A DNA stretch of 64,000 bases from Myroides oncorhynchi (GCF_020905415.1 NZ_JAJJMP010000001.1:2491501-2555500); one strand, 5' to 3'. Numbered from the stretch's first letter, positions 46,803 through 57,000 are shown. Numbers and translations: made by a program. Notes: generated by a model not told the origin, from the sequence alone.

Positions 46803-47540
46803 ATGGCTAATTTAACAATAAATACAACACAAAATATTAAAATAGAATTTATTCCAGCATCAGTTGGGGAGAGAATGGTTGCATCTATACTAGATGTTGT
46901 GTTTAAGCTTTTATATGTTTTTCTAGTTGCTTATGTAGTAGCAGAGTTTGAGATTACTAACAAAGTTTCGGATGATTGGTCTAAGGCAGCTATAGTGATA
47001 ACAGTCTTACTTCCTATATTCTTTTATTCTTTATTTTTTGAAGCCATTTTACAAGGAGCAACTCCTGGAAAGAAAATTATGAGAATTAAGGTAATAAAAA
47101 TTGATGGGTATCAGGCAACTATAGTGGATTATGCAACAAGATGGGTGATGCGGTTAATAGATTTTTGGATCGGATCAGCTGTCATTGGATTGGTAAGTGT
47201 TGTCTGTTCAAATAAAGGACAACGATTAGGAGATATTTTGGCAGGTACATCTGTCATCTCTACCAAAGAGAGAGTGTTCCTGTCAGCAACTATATTTCAG
47301 GAAATAGAAGAACATTATGTCCCTTTGTTTTCGCAAGTACTAAGTTTAAATGATAAAGATATTTATATTATAAAAGAAGCTTTGATTCGAATTAAAGCCA
47401 GTAGAGATATTCAATTACTATACAAATTAGTAGATAAACTCAAAGATGTTTTGGCAATAGTGGATACCAAGGCCGAGTCAGAAATTGAGTTTGTTGAAAC
47501 TATTTTAAAAGACTACAATTATTTAACAGCTAAGAGTTAG
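46803..47540 (+). CDS. RDD-family membrane protein
   Basis: 245 residues. R24 and D31 in GERMVASILDVVF are the first two RDD residues. Three or four TM helices follow, then ATPGKKIMRIKVIKIDG and the closing NKGQRLGDILAGTSVI. The C-terminal 75 residues are soluble and helical. Cation-transport roles are known for some RDD proteins; here it sits divergent from the SpoIIM–MoxR operon, a conserved Bacteroidota arrangement. Confidence 0.9.
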   Translation: MANLTINTTQNIKIEFIPASVGERMVASILDVVFKLLYVFLVAYVVAEFEITNKVSDDWSKAAIVITVLLPIFFYSLFFEAILQGATPGKKIMRIKVIKIDGYQATIVDYATRWVMRLIDFWIGSAVIGLVSVVCSNKGQRLGDILAGTSVISTKERVFLSATIFQEIEEHYVPLFSQVLSLNDKDIYIIKEALIRIKASRDIQLLYKLVDKLKDVLAIVDTKAESEIEFVETILKDYNYLTAKS

Positions 47541-47557
47541 CGGATTATTTTTATTTA

Positions 47558-48166
47558 ATGTTTACTTTTTTCGATATTTTAGATTTGCTCGGAACATTAG
47601 CTTTCGCTATTTCTGGAGCATTAGCGGGGCGTGAAAGACGGTTAGATTTATTTGGGATGACTATCCTTGCATTTGCTACAGCTATAGGAGGCGGTACTAT
47701 AAGAGATATGATGATAGGATGGACACCAGTTACCTGGGTGACAGATTTAAGTTATTTCTATGTGACAATGTTAGGAGTAGTTATGGCCATTGTATTCTAC
47801 AAGAAGTTTAATTTTTTACGTTACTCCTTATTTTTGTTTGACACCATTGGTATTGCAGTCTTTACCCTTATTGGTATTGAAAAGGGAATGACTGTAGGGT
47901 TACATCCGATTATATGTGTGACATTAGGTACTATTACTGCTTGTTTTGGCGGAGTTATACGAGATATTTTAGCCAATAAAATCCCTTTGATTTTTAAACA
48001 AGAGATATATGCGACAGCATGTATATTAGGTGGATTAGTGTACTATTTATTAAATTATTTTGAATTGAGTAAAGATATTATGTATATCAGTACTGCAGGT
48101 ATTATCATTGTAGTTAGAGTATTGGCAGTGAAGTACAAATGGAGTCTTCCATTTGCTAATGTATAA
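47558..48166 (+). CDS. TRIC-type cation channel family protein (UPF0126)
   Basis: 202 residues, seven TM helices in two inverted-like repeats. Each repeat carries a glycine-rich kink: ATAIGGGTIRDMMIGWTPV and ACFGGVIRDILANKIPLI. Homologous to animal trimeric intracellular cation channels; bacterial members conduct K+ or Na+. It follows the RDD gene after 17 bases, so likely co-transcribed, and ends before a terminator hairpin. Confidence 0.92.
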   Translation: MFTFFDILDLLGTLAFAISGALAGRERRLDLFGMTILAFATAIGGGTIRDMMIGWTPVTWVTDLSYFYVTMLGVVMAIVFYKKFNFLRYSLFLFDTIGIAVFTLIGIEKGMTVGLHPIICVTLGTITACFGGVIRDILANKIPLIFKQEIYATACILGGLVYYLLNYFELSKDIMYISTAGIIIVVRVLAVKYKWSLPFANV

Positions 48167-48471
48167 AAAACTATAGATAGAAGTAATCTTATCTATTTAG
48201 CGATATTTAACACAAAAAGGTGTTTTATGAGATAAGTAAAACACTTTTTTATGTTATATACTAGTTTCAGTACATTGTTTTAAGAGCTAACTAGTACTAA
48301 CCTTTGTTTACATATAAGAATAAGGGCTGTGGAATAGTAAGTTGATTATATAAAGTCAAGAGACTATTGAGTATTATGAAATCTAATATGGTAAGTTTGC
48401 GATGCTTTTGTATGGCACTATGATATTTAATTAAGGTTAGGTAATTATAGTTTTGTTAACTCATGGTTTGT
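48167..48471. other. Intergenic region after the TRIC gene
   Basis: Contains the TRIC terminator at 48218–48250. The remaining 220 bases, up to the stop of the convergent symporter-like gene, show nothing recognisable. Confidence 0.5.
48218..48250 (+). terminator. Terminator of the RDD–TRIC genes
   Basis: AGGTGTTTTA / TAAAACACTT stem (one G·T pair) with a 9-nt loop, followed by six T. Confidence 0.8.
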
Positions 48472-50160
48472 TTATTTGGGATTGTAGCTATTGTGCAATT
48501 TGTCATATACATTGTTTAGAACTGTAAGTAAGGCCGTTAGTGTGATTGTAAGCAATAAACCTATTGTATTAAACCATAGGTAATGAATACTAGTATAGAA
48601 ATATAATACCACTACAAGTATTTGTGCAGTAATGATACTAGTGTAAAGAGCTGTATTGTTGCTGTTTCCATAAATGGAAATAAGTACTATAGCTAGTAGA
48701 GTACCTGAAAAAAGTGAGGCATATGTCCATAATATTTGTATTAGATTAAGAAATACAGGTATATTATAGGTGATTGTAAATGTTGTGATTATAACAAATA
48801 GGTTTACGATAGTAGTTTTTTTTAAGTAAGAGCCTTCTATAGAGGATGTGGTTGTTTTCTCAAAAAGGAGATGCATAATAGTTTTAGTTATCCAACTTGT
48901 TTCTTTTAAAGCAATAGAGATAATAGTAATCAGGAAAATAGCGATTATAAAACCTGCTAATCCATCAGGTACATAAAAATTAATAAAGTGTAAGAGTATA
49001 AAGTCTGAGTCATTCACTTCTACATTGTCATTTGCTTTTTTAATTAGTTTTTTAGCATCTTGTTGTAGCTTATTGGCATTTTCGGTTAGGCTTAATATCT
49101 GATCTTTTAGCACTTGATTGCTGTAGTTTTGGTAGATCTGTCCACTGTAAAGTAAGCTAGCCTCTTTCTTTAGAGAGAGAATGTTGTGATATTCTTTTTT
49201 TATTTGATTGTACTGGTCAGCATATTCAGATTGTTTAACAGTGTATACATTATTGGGATTATAGTGCAAGGGAGCATCGTTAAATTGATAGAATGTAAAT
49301 AATATACATCCTGTTAATAATATTAAAGCTTGAAATGGGACATTAAGGAGCCCATATAGGATTAGACCATCTTTAGTCTTATATGAATATTTACTTTGTC
49401 TATATATCTGTAAAGTTTTGGTATCTATAGCCAATATTGAGGCAAACAGAATAGTACCATTAATAAGACATTTAGCAAGGTCAAAGTTGTCTTTTTCGGC
49501 TAGTTTAGTATCTACTATCGTAAGTTTGTCAAAAGATGCTGTAAAGTTAAGTGTATCATCTAGATACATGCCTGTAGGTAGTTTATAGATAATACATAGA
49601 AAAATAATAATGATTATAACAGTACAATACAAGAGTTGATTTTGCTTAGGGAATAGGTATCCCTTGTTTCTGAAAAGAAAATTGAGTAATATGAAACCAA
49701 TGCCGATTAGAATTAATAAGATTTTGAAATCAACTTTAACTAAAATAGAGAGTATCATTGCGATGGCATAGAAGCTTATCGTGAGTATAAGAATTCGGAG
49801 TAAAAGATAGATACTTATTGTTAAGTGGTAAATTTTAGAATTTGACTTGTTCTTAATGTATTCAAAAGCATTTTTTGTTTTTGCTATTTTGAATTTAGGG
49901 ATTATTAGGAGGAAGGTGAATATTACAGCTAGTGGAACACCTAAGTAAAGTTGTAAGAAAGTCATTCCTTGTGAATATGCTTGACCTGGTAAAGAGATAA
50001 ATGCATAAACGAAAGACTGTACTGCGATTAGCTTAATTCCATAGTTAAGTGTTGATTTTTCATAAATAGAATAATTGCTTACTTTCTGTAATTTAAATTG
50101 TTTTACAGCCAGTATGGTCACTAGTACTATTATAAATACGCTCCATTCAATTAGATTCAT
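48472..50160 (-). CDS. Divergent sodium:solute symporter (SSS) family protein
   Basis: 562 residues with about thirteen membrane helices. FISLPGQAYSQGMTFLQLYLG near residue 57–77 is the SSS TM2 region, and a large soluble insertion (about 295–385, LHYNPNNVYTVKQSEYADQY) is typical of Bacteroidota SSS proteins. The helix that normally carries the Na2-site serines (AAIFAAAMSSxxSxLNS in relatives) reads AGFIIAIFLITIISIALKET here, without the paired serines. The protein may have lost Na+ coupling or changed function. Overall hydrophobic, Ile-rich composition. Confidence 0.75.
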   Translation of the reverse strand: MNLIEWSVFIIVLVTILAVKQFKLQKVSNYSIYEKSTLNYGIKLIAVQSFVYAFISLPGQAYSQGMTFLQLYLGVPLAVIFTFLLIIPKFKIAKTKNAFEYIKNKSNSKIYHLTISIYLLLRILILTISFYAIAMILSILVKVDFKILLILIGIGFILLNFLFRNKGYLFPKQNQLLYCTVIIIIIFLCIIYKLPTGMYLDDTLNFTASFDKLTIVDTKLAEKDNFDLAKCLINGTILFASILAIDTKTLQIYRQSKYSYKTKDGLILYGLLNVPFQALILLTGCILFTFYQFNDAPLHYNPNNVYTVKQSEYADQYNQIKKEYHNILSLKKEASLLYSGQIYQNYSNQVLKDQILSLTENANKLQQDAKKLIKKANDNVEVNDSDFILLHFINFYVPDGLAGFIIAIFLITIISIALKETSWITKTIMHLLFEKTTTSSIEGSYLKKTTIVNLFVIITTFTITYNIPVFLNLIQILWTYASLFSGTLLAIVLISIYGNSNNTALYTSIITAQILVVVLYFYTSIHYLWFNTIGLLLTITLTALLTVLNNVYDKLHNSYNPK

Positions 50161-50199
50161 TCCTCATAGATTTAAGGTGTATTATTCTCTATATTCTTA

Positions 50200-50379
50200 A
50201 TGAGAATTAGTGTACACTTTATTTTTATTATTAAAATAGCACTTTATACAGCTGTTGCTATAGGCGCTTATTATTCATTGAGGTTAAATAGTAAAATAGG
50301 GTTGTTAGATGTGGTTTATATAGTAGTTACCATTATGTGTAGTATGTTGCACGCTACATTGTATTCTTCTAAAGTATAG
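50200..50379 (+). CDS. Small two-helix membrane protein (candidate)
   Basis: A 59-residue frame from ATG 50200: MRISVHFIFIIKIALYTAVA, then IGAYYSLRLNSKIGLLDVVY and IVVTIMCSMLHATLYSSKV. Two hydrophobic helices (about 5–26 and 38–52) flank a basic loop. It is divergent from the symporter-like gene, with 39 bases between starts. No family recognised. Composition could partly reflect AT-rich chance, but the uninterrupted hydrophobic pattern and a clean start and stop support a real gene. Confidence 0.5.
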   Translation: MRISVHFIFIIKIALYTAVAIGAYYSLRLNSKIGLLDVVYIVVTIMCSMLHATLYSSKV

Positions 50380-50395
50380 TGTGTCCTTTAGTTGT

Positions 50396-50441
50396 AAAAA
50401 ATAAGGCTAGTAAAACCTGCAGAGAGGTAAACTAGCCTTAT
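50396..50441 (-). terminator. Terminator of the mscS–maf–kdsC group
   Basis: On the minus strand ATAAGGCTAGT / ACTAGCCTTAT forms an 11-bp stem, with a smaller ACCT/AGGT stem inside, and TTTTT follows (plus-strand AAAAA 50396–50400). Confidence 0.8.
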
Positions 50442-50497
50442 ATTACTACCATTTGACTATTTAAACCATAATGGTAATTACAAATTCTGTGCCACTA

Positions 50498-51022
50498 TTA
50501 TATAGTGGGGGTATTCGTATCTTCTTTTTTATCTACTATTACAATACCTTTTTGTAATAGTAGACTGTTAGGATAAGAGATTTTCTCATTATCAATGGTT
50601 AATAATATGGTACAAAAAGCTTTTATATCTAATATTTGTGCTTCTATTGGGAAATCTTTGTCTTGTATTCTAATTGTATCTCCAATTCGGAAAGGAAAAG
50701 AGAAGAATAATAGAATTCCTGCAGTAATATTGCTTAATAAAGACCATTGTGCAAACATTGCTACACCTATAACAGTAAATACAGATGTCAAAGTAAACAT
50801 AAAATTCTTAGCTTCTACTCCCCATATTGTTAAGATAAGTATTAGGAAAATTACAGATAATAAGGTGTTAAATAATCTAATGATTAAAAGTACCCGGCTA
50901 TCTTTTCGTTGTTCTTTTGTAGAAAAAGAGCGTATAATATATCCTATTAGTTTTCTAAATGGAATATATAAAGCTAATGTAATTGCTGTGGCTATAATCT
51001 CTGTATAATACTCTTTAAGCAT
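50498..51022 (-). CDS. Short MscS-type mechanosensitive channel protein
   Basis: 174 residues. Three TM segments (about 8–30, 44–66 and 76–107). The last, VFTVIGVAMFAQWSLLSNIT then AGILLFFSFPF, matches MscS pore helix TM3. FRIGDTIRIQDKDFPIEAQI follows, the start of the beta domain, with SYPNSLLLQKGI. The protein stops after the beta domain, so the C-terminal alpha/beta cage domain of E. coli MscS (286 residues) is missing. It is 5 bases downstream of maf. Confidence 0.87.
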   Translation of the reverse strand: MLKEYYTEIIATAITLALYIPFRKLIGYIIRSFSTKEQRKDSRVLLIIRLFNTLLSVIFLILILTIWGVEAKNFMFTLTSVFTVIGVAMFAQWSLLSNITAGILLFFSFPFRIGDTIRIQDKDFPIEAQILDIKAFCTILLTIDNEKISYPNSLLLQKGIVIVDKKEDTNTPTI

Positions 51023-51027
51023 ATTGT

Positions 51028-51612
51028 TTATTTAATGAATTTTAATAGCTCGTCCACTAATTCTTTTGTAGGAAGCCCTACTATATTAGTGTATGATCCG
51101 TCTATTTTATTTATCCCTACTAACCCTATCCACTCTTGGATGCCATATGCACCTGCTTTGTCATAAGGTTTATAGTTATCGATATAGTAATATAGGGCCT
51201 CGTTTGATAGGTCAGAAAAACCGACTTTGGTAACGCAGTGGAATAAACTTATTTTGTTTTTGCTTTTTAGGCATACTGATGTTACTACATCGTGCTCATG
51301 ACCACATAAACTTTTAAGCATCTTAAAAGCATCTTCTCTATTTTCTGGTTTTCCTAGAGACTCGTTATTATTCCAAACTGTAGTATCACTTGTGATTATT
51401 ATCTCGTTATCATACTCTATGGCTATTGCATCAGCCTTAGCTTTAGCAATAAAGTCAGTTATTTGCTCTTTTACCAGATTATCTGGATAAGACTCATCTA
51501 TATCAGATGCTCTTACAGTGAAGTTGATTCCTAAATCTGTCAAGTATTGTTTTCGACGTGGAGAGTTTGAGCCTAGGACTATTTTGTACTGTTTTAATAA
51601 ATTATTTAACAT
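51028..51612 (-). CDS. maf: Maf-family nucleotide pyrophosphatase
   Basis: 194 residues. LGSNSPRRKQYLTDLGINF is the substrate-binding N-terminal motif. SDTTVWNNNESLGKPENRED and AGAYGIQEWIGL are the other family blocks. Hydrolyses non-canonical or canonical nucleoside triphosphates (dTTP/UTP or m7GTP types), linked to housekeeping and septation inhibition. Co-directional with the MscS gene 5 bases away and the KdsC-like gene 24 bases upstream. Confidence 0.94.
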   Translation of the reverse strand: MLNNLLKQYKIVLGSNSPRRKQYLTDLGINFTVRASDIDESYPDNLVKEQITDFIAKAKADAIAIEYDNEIIITSDTTVWNNNESLGKPENREDAFKMLKSLCGHEHDVVTSVCLKSKNKISLFHCVTKVGFSDLSNEALYYYIDNYKPYDKAGAYGIQEWIGLVGINKIDGSYTNIVGLPTKELVDELLKFIK

Positions 51613-51636
51613 ATTTAATAAATAAATAAATAAATC

Positions 51637-52164
51637 CTAGTCAAATTTAGCATTAAAGTGTTGAAACCATTTTTCTTGTGTTTTCAATACTTGTTCTATT
51701 ACGTCTCTAACAGCACCTCTACCTCCATTAAGATGAGAGATGTACTTAGAGATTCTTTTTATTTCAGCAACAGCATCTTGTGGGCAAGTAGGAAGTGCTA
51801 CTTCCTGCATAATATGATAATCTGGAATGTCATCTCCCATATACAGTACTGTATCAGGTGAGATATTATTAGCAGCGATATATTCTTTAAATATTTTTAC
51901 TTTATCAGACACTCCTAAGTGTATATCTTTAATACCTAAATTACTAAATCTAGTGCGAACCCCATCATTACTACCACCAGAAATAATACATACATTGTAT
52001 CCTAGTTCTACAGCAGTTTTCATAGCATATCCATCTCTAATGAACATATCTCTTAATAGGTTACCATCTTGAGCTACATGAACAGTACCATCAGTTAAAA
52101 CACCATCTACATCAAAGATAAAAGTAGTGATGTCATTCATTATTTCTTTAAAATGTTTAGACAT
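51637..52164 (-). CDS. HAD phosphatase, KdsC-like
   Basis: 175 residues. The HAD nucleophile motif FDVDGVLTDGT has D18 and D20. IISGGSNDGVRTRF is motif II, K in SDKVKIFKEYI is motif III and MGDDIPDYHIM is motif IV. No cap domain, as in the tetrameric KDO-8-phosphate phosphatase family (KdsC), which makes KDO for lipopolysaccharide. Some members act on other sugar phosphates. Its start overlaps the stop of the upstream DUF2520 gene by one base. Confidence 0.9.
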   Translation of the reverse strand: MSKHFKEIMNDITTFIFDVDGVLTDGTVHVAQDGNLLRDMFIRDGYAMKTAVELGYNVCIISGGSNDGVRTRFSNLGIKDIHLGVSDKVKIFKEYIAANNISPDTVLYMGDDIPDYHIMQEVALPTCPQDAVAEIKRISKYISHLNGGRGAVRDVIEQVLKTQEKWFQHFNAKFD

Positions 52165-52913
52165 TAGTTATTTTGTATTGAATTAGTTATAAGTTGATAA
52201 ATTTCTTTTTTGTTTGGATCAGTTAACGTTTTTAAATGGCGTTGTATAGTACTTTGATCATTGCGTATTGCTGGTCCAGTCTGTGCTTCTTTAGGGGATA
52301 GTACTTGTACCTTATTAGCTGTCTCTAATATAAGAGGCTTTAGTATATCAAAGGGAACCATATTTTCTTGACAAATCTCTTGGCCAATTTTATAGAGATG
52401 ATTAGTGAAATTATTTACAAATACAGCTGCTAAGTGTATAGACTGTCTTTGATCAGTAGATATTTTATATACTCTTTCAGAAAAAGATAAAGCTATTTTT
52501 TCTAATAATTGGAAGTCAGTAGGATTATTTGCTTCTATACAATATGGAATCAAACTAAAATCTACTTCTTTATCTAAGGAGAAAGTTTGCAACATATAAA
52601 AGACTCCTTTTCTATTAGTATTTGCTATGGATTCCATTGGTTTTGTACCTGATGTATGTACTATAAAGGCATTATTAATAGGAAGAGAAGCGGATACTTC
52701 TTCTATAGCATCATCGCTTACTGCAATAATAAAAATATCTGCAGGTAATAGATCATTGATGTCCGAAATAATTTGATTCTGAGCGACTAAGTTCTTAACT
52801 TTGTTATGGTTTCGAGCATACACTTGTTGTAATTTGATATTATCGTGTTCTAAAAACTTTAAAATCAAATGATGAGCGACTTTACCTGAACCTAAAATAG
52901 ATATTGTAATCAT
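52164..52913 (-). CDS. Rossmann-fold DUF2520 protein
   Basis: About 249 residues from the preferred start at 52913 (MITISILGSGKVAHHLILKF). An ATG 18 bases upstream (52931) is possible but less like the family. The N-terminal domain binds NAD(P) through GSGKVAHH and ends with VSDDAIEEV, HTSGTKPMES and VFYMLQTFS. The C-terminal helical domain has VNNFTNHLYKIG and ETANKVQVLSPKEAQTGPA. This resembles the oxidoreductase-like family related to ketopantoate reductase or 6-phosphogluconate dehydrogenase folds. The reaction is unknown. Start of a minus-strand operon with the HAD, maf and mscS genes. Confidence 0.85.
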   Translation of the reverse strand: MITISILGSGKVAHHLILKFLEHDNIKLQQVYARNHNKVKNLVAQNQIISDINDLLPADIFIIAVSDDAIEEVSASLPINNAFIVHTSGTKPMESIANTNRKGVFYMLQTFSLDKEVDFSLIPYCIEANNPTDFQLLEKIALSFSERVYKISTDQRQSIHLAAVFVNNFTNHLYKIGQEICQENMVPFDILKPLILETANKVQVLSPKEAQTGPAIRNDQSTIQRHLKTLTDPNKKEIYQLITNSIQNN

Positions 52914-52971
52914 AGCAGTGAAGTTTAGCATTAAATTGTAAACTGATAATGTGTAAAATTAGTAATTTGTA

Positions 52972-53361
52972 ATGAGAAAAGATATAGAAAACCTAGAAGA
53001 TATTAAAGTCTTAGTTGATACTTTTTATGGTAGAATACAGCAAAACGAATTTATAGGGCCTATTTTCGAAAGTAAATTGGCAGGACGTTGGCCAGAGCAT
53101 TTAGAGAAGATGTACGCTTTTTGGCAAACTATTTTGCTTGAAGAGTATACTTATAAAGGAAAACCTTTTCCTCCGCATGCACAGTTACCTGTAGAGGGTG
53201 AACATTTTGAGGAATGGAAAATAATATTTAATGCTACAGTTGATGAATTGTATGAAGGAAAAATAGCAGAAGAAGCAAAATGGCGGGCTGAACGCATGGC
53301 AGCAATGTTTTTGAGTAAAATACAGTATTTTAAACAAGCAAATACAAAGCCATTAGAATAA
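52972..53361 (+). CDS. Group III truncated haemoglobin
   Basis: 129 residues. The 2-on-2 globin fold is shown by FYGRIQQNEFIGPIFESKL near the N-terminus, MYAFWQTILLEEYTYKGKPF, H69 in PFPPHAQLP and the proximal H78 in GEHFEEWKIIF. These match group III (trHbP) signatures. Possible roles are O2 or NO chemistry; in this group function is largely unknown. It is divergent from the DUF2520 gene. A terminator follows. Confidence 0.93.
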   Translation: MRKDIENLEDIKVLVDTFYGRIQQNEFIGPIFESKLAGRWPEHLEKMYAFWQTILLEEYTYKGKPFPPHAQLPVEGEHFEEWKIIFNATVDELYEGKIAEEAKWRAERMAAMFLSKIQYFKQANTKPLE

Positions 53362-53405
53362 CGACTATATAGTTAGATTATGTGGTTTTTATCGTTAATA
53401 TTATT

Positions 53406-53438
53406 AAGAGAGCACCTAGGTAGGATGCTCTCTTTTTT
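53406..53438 (+). terminator. Terminator of the haemoglobin gene
   Basis: AAGAGAGCA / TGCTCTCTT 9-bp stem with an 11-nt loop, followed by a short T-run. Confidence 0.88.
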
Positions 53439-53990
53439 ATAACCTAATTTTTAAGAAACATAGCTTGTTTTGAATTAAGAATAATTTTGTTAATGAAAAC
53501 CTATTTAAAATTCAAAATGAATAATTTTAAATCTGAACTATTGTATTAATTATCTGTTTAAAAAGATAGATAATTTTAATAGTCAGGTATCTAGGATAGG
53601 AGGGAGTAAAATATATTGAGTTTAGTAGCTCTTTTTGTATTGTTAAAACTTCTTTAAATGACTTGAGCTCGATGTAAAAAGACAATTTATCACTTTTTAA
53701 AGATTATTTTATTATAAAATTCAATAACAAAAATGCATTTAAAGTGCCTTTTGTAATTGTTCGCTATATGTGAATGTTTAAGTGTGACTATAATAGTTTT
53801 ATTTGAAAGTGTGATTGTATGTGATTTGTTTGATTTATAGTGTTTACTAATCTTGTCTATTTATACTTATTATAAATAGCGAATTAATTTATTTTTACTT
53901 TGTTTTTGTGTTTTTCGTGTTTTATTTATGATTTTTTATTGAATTTTTGATTAAAAAATGTTGATATGAATGAGAATAATTAATTTTACG

Positions 53991-53998
53991 TAAATTTG
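53991..53998 (+). promoter_or_regulatory. Possible -7 promoter box of the giant gene
   Basis: TAAATTTG fits TAnnTTTG and lies 45 bases before the start codon. No -33 TTTG at the expected spacing; the nearest TTG is 27 bases upstream. Confidence 0.4.
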
Positions 53999-54043
53999 TT
54001 TAGTTAGTTAAGAAAAGGAAAATAAAGAAAAAAAGGTAAAATT

Positions 54044-57000
54044 ATGATTAAGAAAATTATTCCATTAGCAGCACTTTTTTTTAGTGGATATGTATCAGCT
54101 CAGGTAGGTATAGGAGTTAAAAAACCATCTGAAGCAACTATGCTTGATGTATCGGCTAAAGATAAAGGAGTATTGCTTCCTAGAGTAACATTAATAAGTG
54201 ATACAGATACAGTTACAATAAAGGGACAACATATAGAAAGTTTGTTGGTATATAATCTTGGTTCTGCTAATATGAAGGCAGGATTCTATTATTGGTATCA
54301 AAATAAATGGGCAGCATTAATGTCTGGATCTACATTTACAGATACCACCAATAAAACATTTACTATTAGTGATGATAAAGAAAAACTAGTTATTACAGAT
54401 AGTCAAAATAATACTGTATCCTTAGCTATTAAGGATATTGCTAATAATAGTGTATTTATAACTAACTTGACTGAAAACAAAGAGTTCATCACTAAGTTAG
54501 GAGACAATATCGAGTTTGTAGAGCACATCACCAATAACAATGAATTTGTTGAGAACATCATCAACAAGTTAGAGGGAAAATACGGAAACGTAGGATATGA
54601 CGTATCTAAGAAAGAGTTCTTCTATATTGATGCAACAGGACAGGTACAGCCAATCTCATGGTCAGATTTAGATACGGTAAACATATCGTTTGGATTTGAC
54701 CCAGCTAAAGAGAATTTAGTAATCACAGATTCAAAAGGACATACCGTACAAATTACAACAGATGAGCTAGGTAAGACTATTGCTCAAAACAGCGTATTTG
54801 TAACAAACCTTACAGAGAACAGTGAGTTTGTAACTAAGCTTGTGGAGAACAAGGAGTTTATCACTAAGTTAGGAGACAATATCGAGTTTGTAGAACACAT
54901 CACCAATAACAATGAGTTTGTTGAGAACATCATCAACAAGTTAGAGGGAAAATACGGAAACGTAGGATATGACGTATCTAAGAAAGAGTTCTTCTATATT
55001 GATGCAACAGGACAGGTACAGCCAATCTCATGGTCAGATTTAGATACGGTAAACATATCGTTTGGATTTGACCCAGCTAAAGAGAATTTAGTAATCACAG
55101 ATTCAAAAGGACATACCGTACAAATTACAACAGATGAGCTAGGTAAGACTATTGCTCAAAACAGCGTATTTGTAACAAACCTTACAGAGAACAGTGAGTT
55201 TGTAACTAAGCTTGTGGAGAACAAGGAGTTTATCACTAAGTTAGGAGACAATATCGAGTTTGTAGAACACATCACCAATAACAATGAGTTTGTTGAGAAC
55301 ATCATCAACAAGTTAGAGGGAAAATACGGAAACGTAGGATATGACGTATCTAAGAAAGAGTTCTTCTATATTGATGCAACAGGACAGGTACAGCCAATCT
55401 CATGGTCAGATTTAGATACGGTAAACATATCGTTTGGATTTGACCCAGCTAAAGAGAATTTAGTAATCACAGATTCAAAAGGACATACCGTACAAATTAC
55501 AACAGATGAGCTAGGTAAGACTATTGCTCAAAACAGCGTATTTGTAACAAACCTTACAGAGAACAGTGAGTTTGTAACTAAGCTTGTGGAGAACAAGGAG
55601 TTTATCACTAAGTTAGGAGACAATATCGAGTTTGTAGAACACATCACCAATAACAATGAGTTTGTTGAGAACATCATCAACAAGTTAGAGGGAAAATACG
55701 GAAACGTAGGATATGACGTATCTAAGAAAGAGTTCTTCTATATTGATGCAACAGGACAGGTACAGCCAATCTCATGGTCAGATTTAGATACGGTAAACAT
55801 ATCGTTTGGATTTGACCCAGCTAAAGAGAATTTAGTAATCACAGATTCAAAAGGACATACCGTACAAATTACAACAGATGAGCTAGGTAAGACTATTGCT
55901 CAAAACAGCGTATTTGTAACAAACCTTACAGAGAACAGTGAGTTTGTAACTAAGCTTGTGGAGAACAAGGAGTTTATCACTAAGTTAGGAGACAATATCG
56001 AGTTTGTAGAACACATCACCAATAACAATGAGTTTGTTGAGAACATCATCAACAAGTTAGAGGGAAAATACGGAAACGTAGGATATGACGTATCTAAGAA
56101 AGAGTTCTTCTATATTGATGCAACAGGACAGGTACAGCCAATCTCATGGTCAGATTTAGATACGGTAAACATATCGTTTGGATTTGACCCAGCTAAAGAG
56201 AATTTAGTAATCACAGATTCAAAAGGACATACCGTACAAATTACAACAGATGAGCTAGGTAAGACTATTGCTCAAAACAGCGTATTTGTAACAAACCTTA
56301 CAGAGAACAGTGAGTTTGTAACTAAGCTTGTGGAGAACAAGGAGTTCATCACTAAGTTAGGAGACAATATCGAGTTTGTAGAGCACATCACCAATAATAA
56401 TGAGTTTGTTGAGAACATCATCAACAAGTTAGAGGGAAAATACGGAAACGTAGGATATGACGTATCTAAGAAAGAGTTCTTCTATATTGATGCAACAGGA
56501 CAGGTACAACCAATCTCATGGTCAGATCTAGATACGGTAAACATATCGTTTGGTTTTGACCCAGCTAAAGAGAATTTAGTAATTACAGATTCAAAAGGAC
56601 ATACCGTACAAATTACAACAGATGAGCTAGGTAAGACTATTGCTCAAAACAGCGTATTTGTAACAAATCTTACAGAGAACAGTGAGTTTGTAACTAAGCT
56701 TGTGGAGAACAAGGAGTTTATCACTAAGTTAGGAGACAATATCGAGTTTGTAGAGCATATCACTAATAACAATGAGTTTGTTGAGAACATCATCAACAAG
56801 TTAGAGGGGAAATACGGAAATGTAGGATATGACGTAGCTAAGAAAGAATTCTTCTATATCGATGCAACAGGACAAGTACAGCCAATCTCATGGTCAGATC
56901 TAGATACAGTAAATATATCATTTGGTTTTGACCCAGCTAAAGAGAACCTAGTAATCACAGATTCAAAAGGACATACCGTACAAATTACAACAGATGAGCT

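Larger units (their letters stand above)
53362..54043. other. 682-base intergenic region before the giant gene
   Basis: Holds the haemoglobin terminator (53406–53438) and a -7-like box (53991–53998). The rest is extremely AT-rich with no coding frame seen. Confidence 0.55.

Noticed and set aside
50595..51008. 137-residue plus-strand frame
   Set aside because: Antisense to the MscS-like gene; no start context and no recognisable domain.
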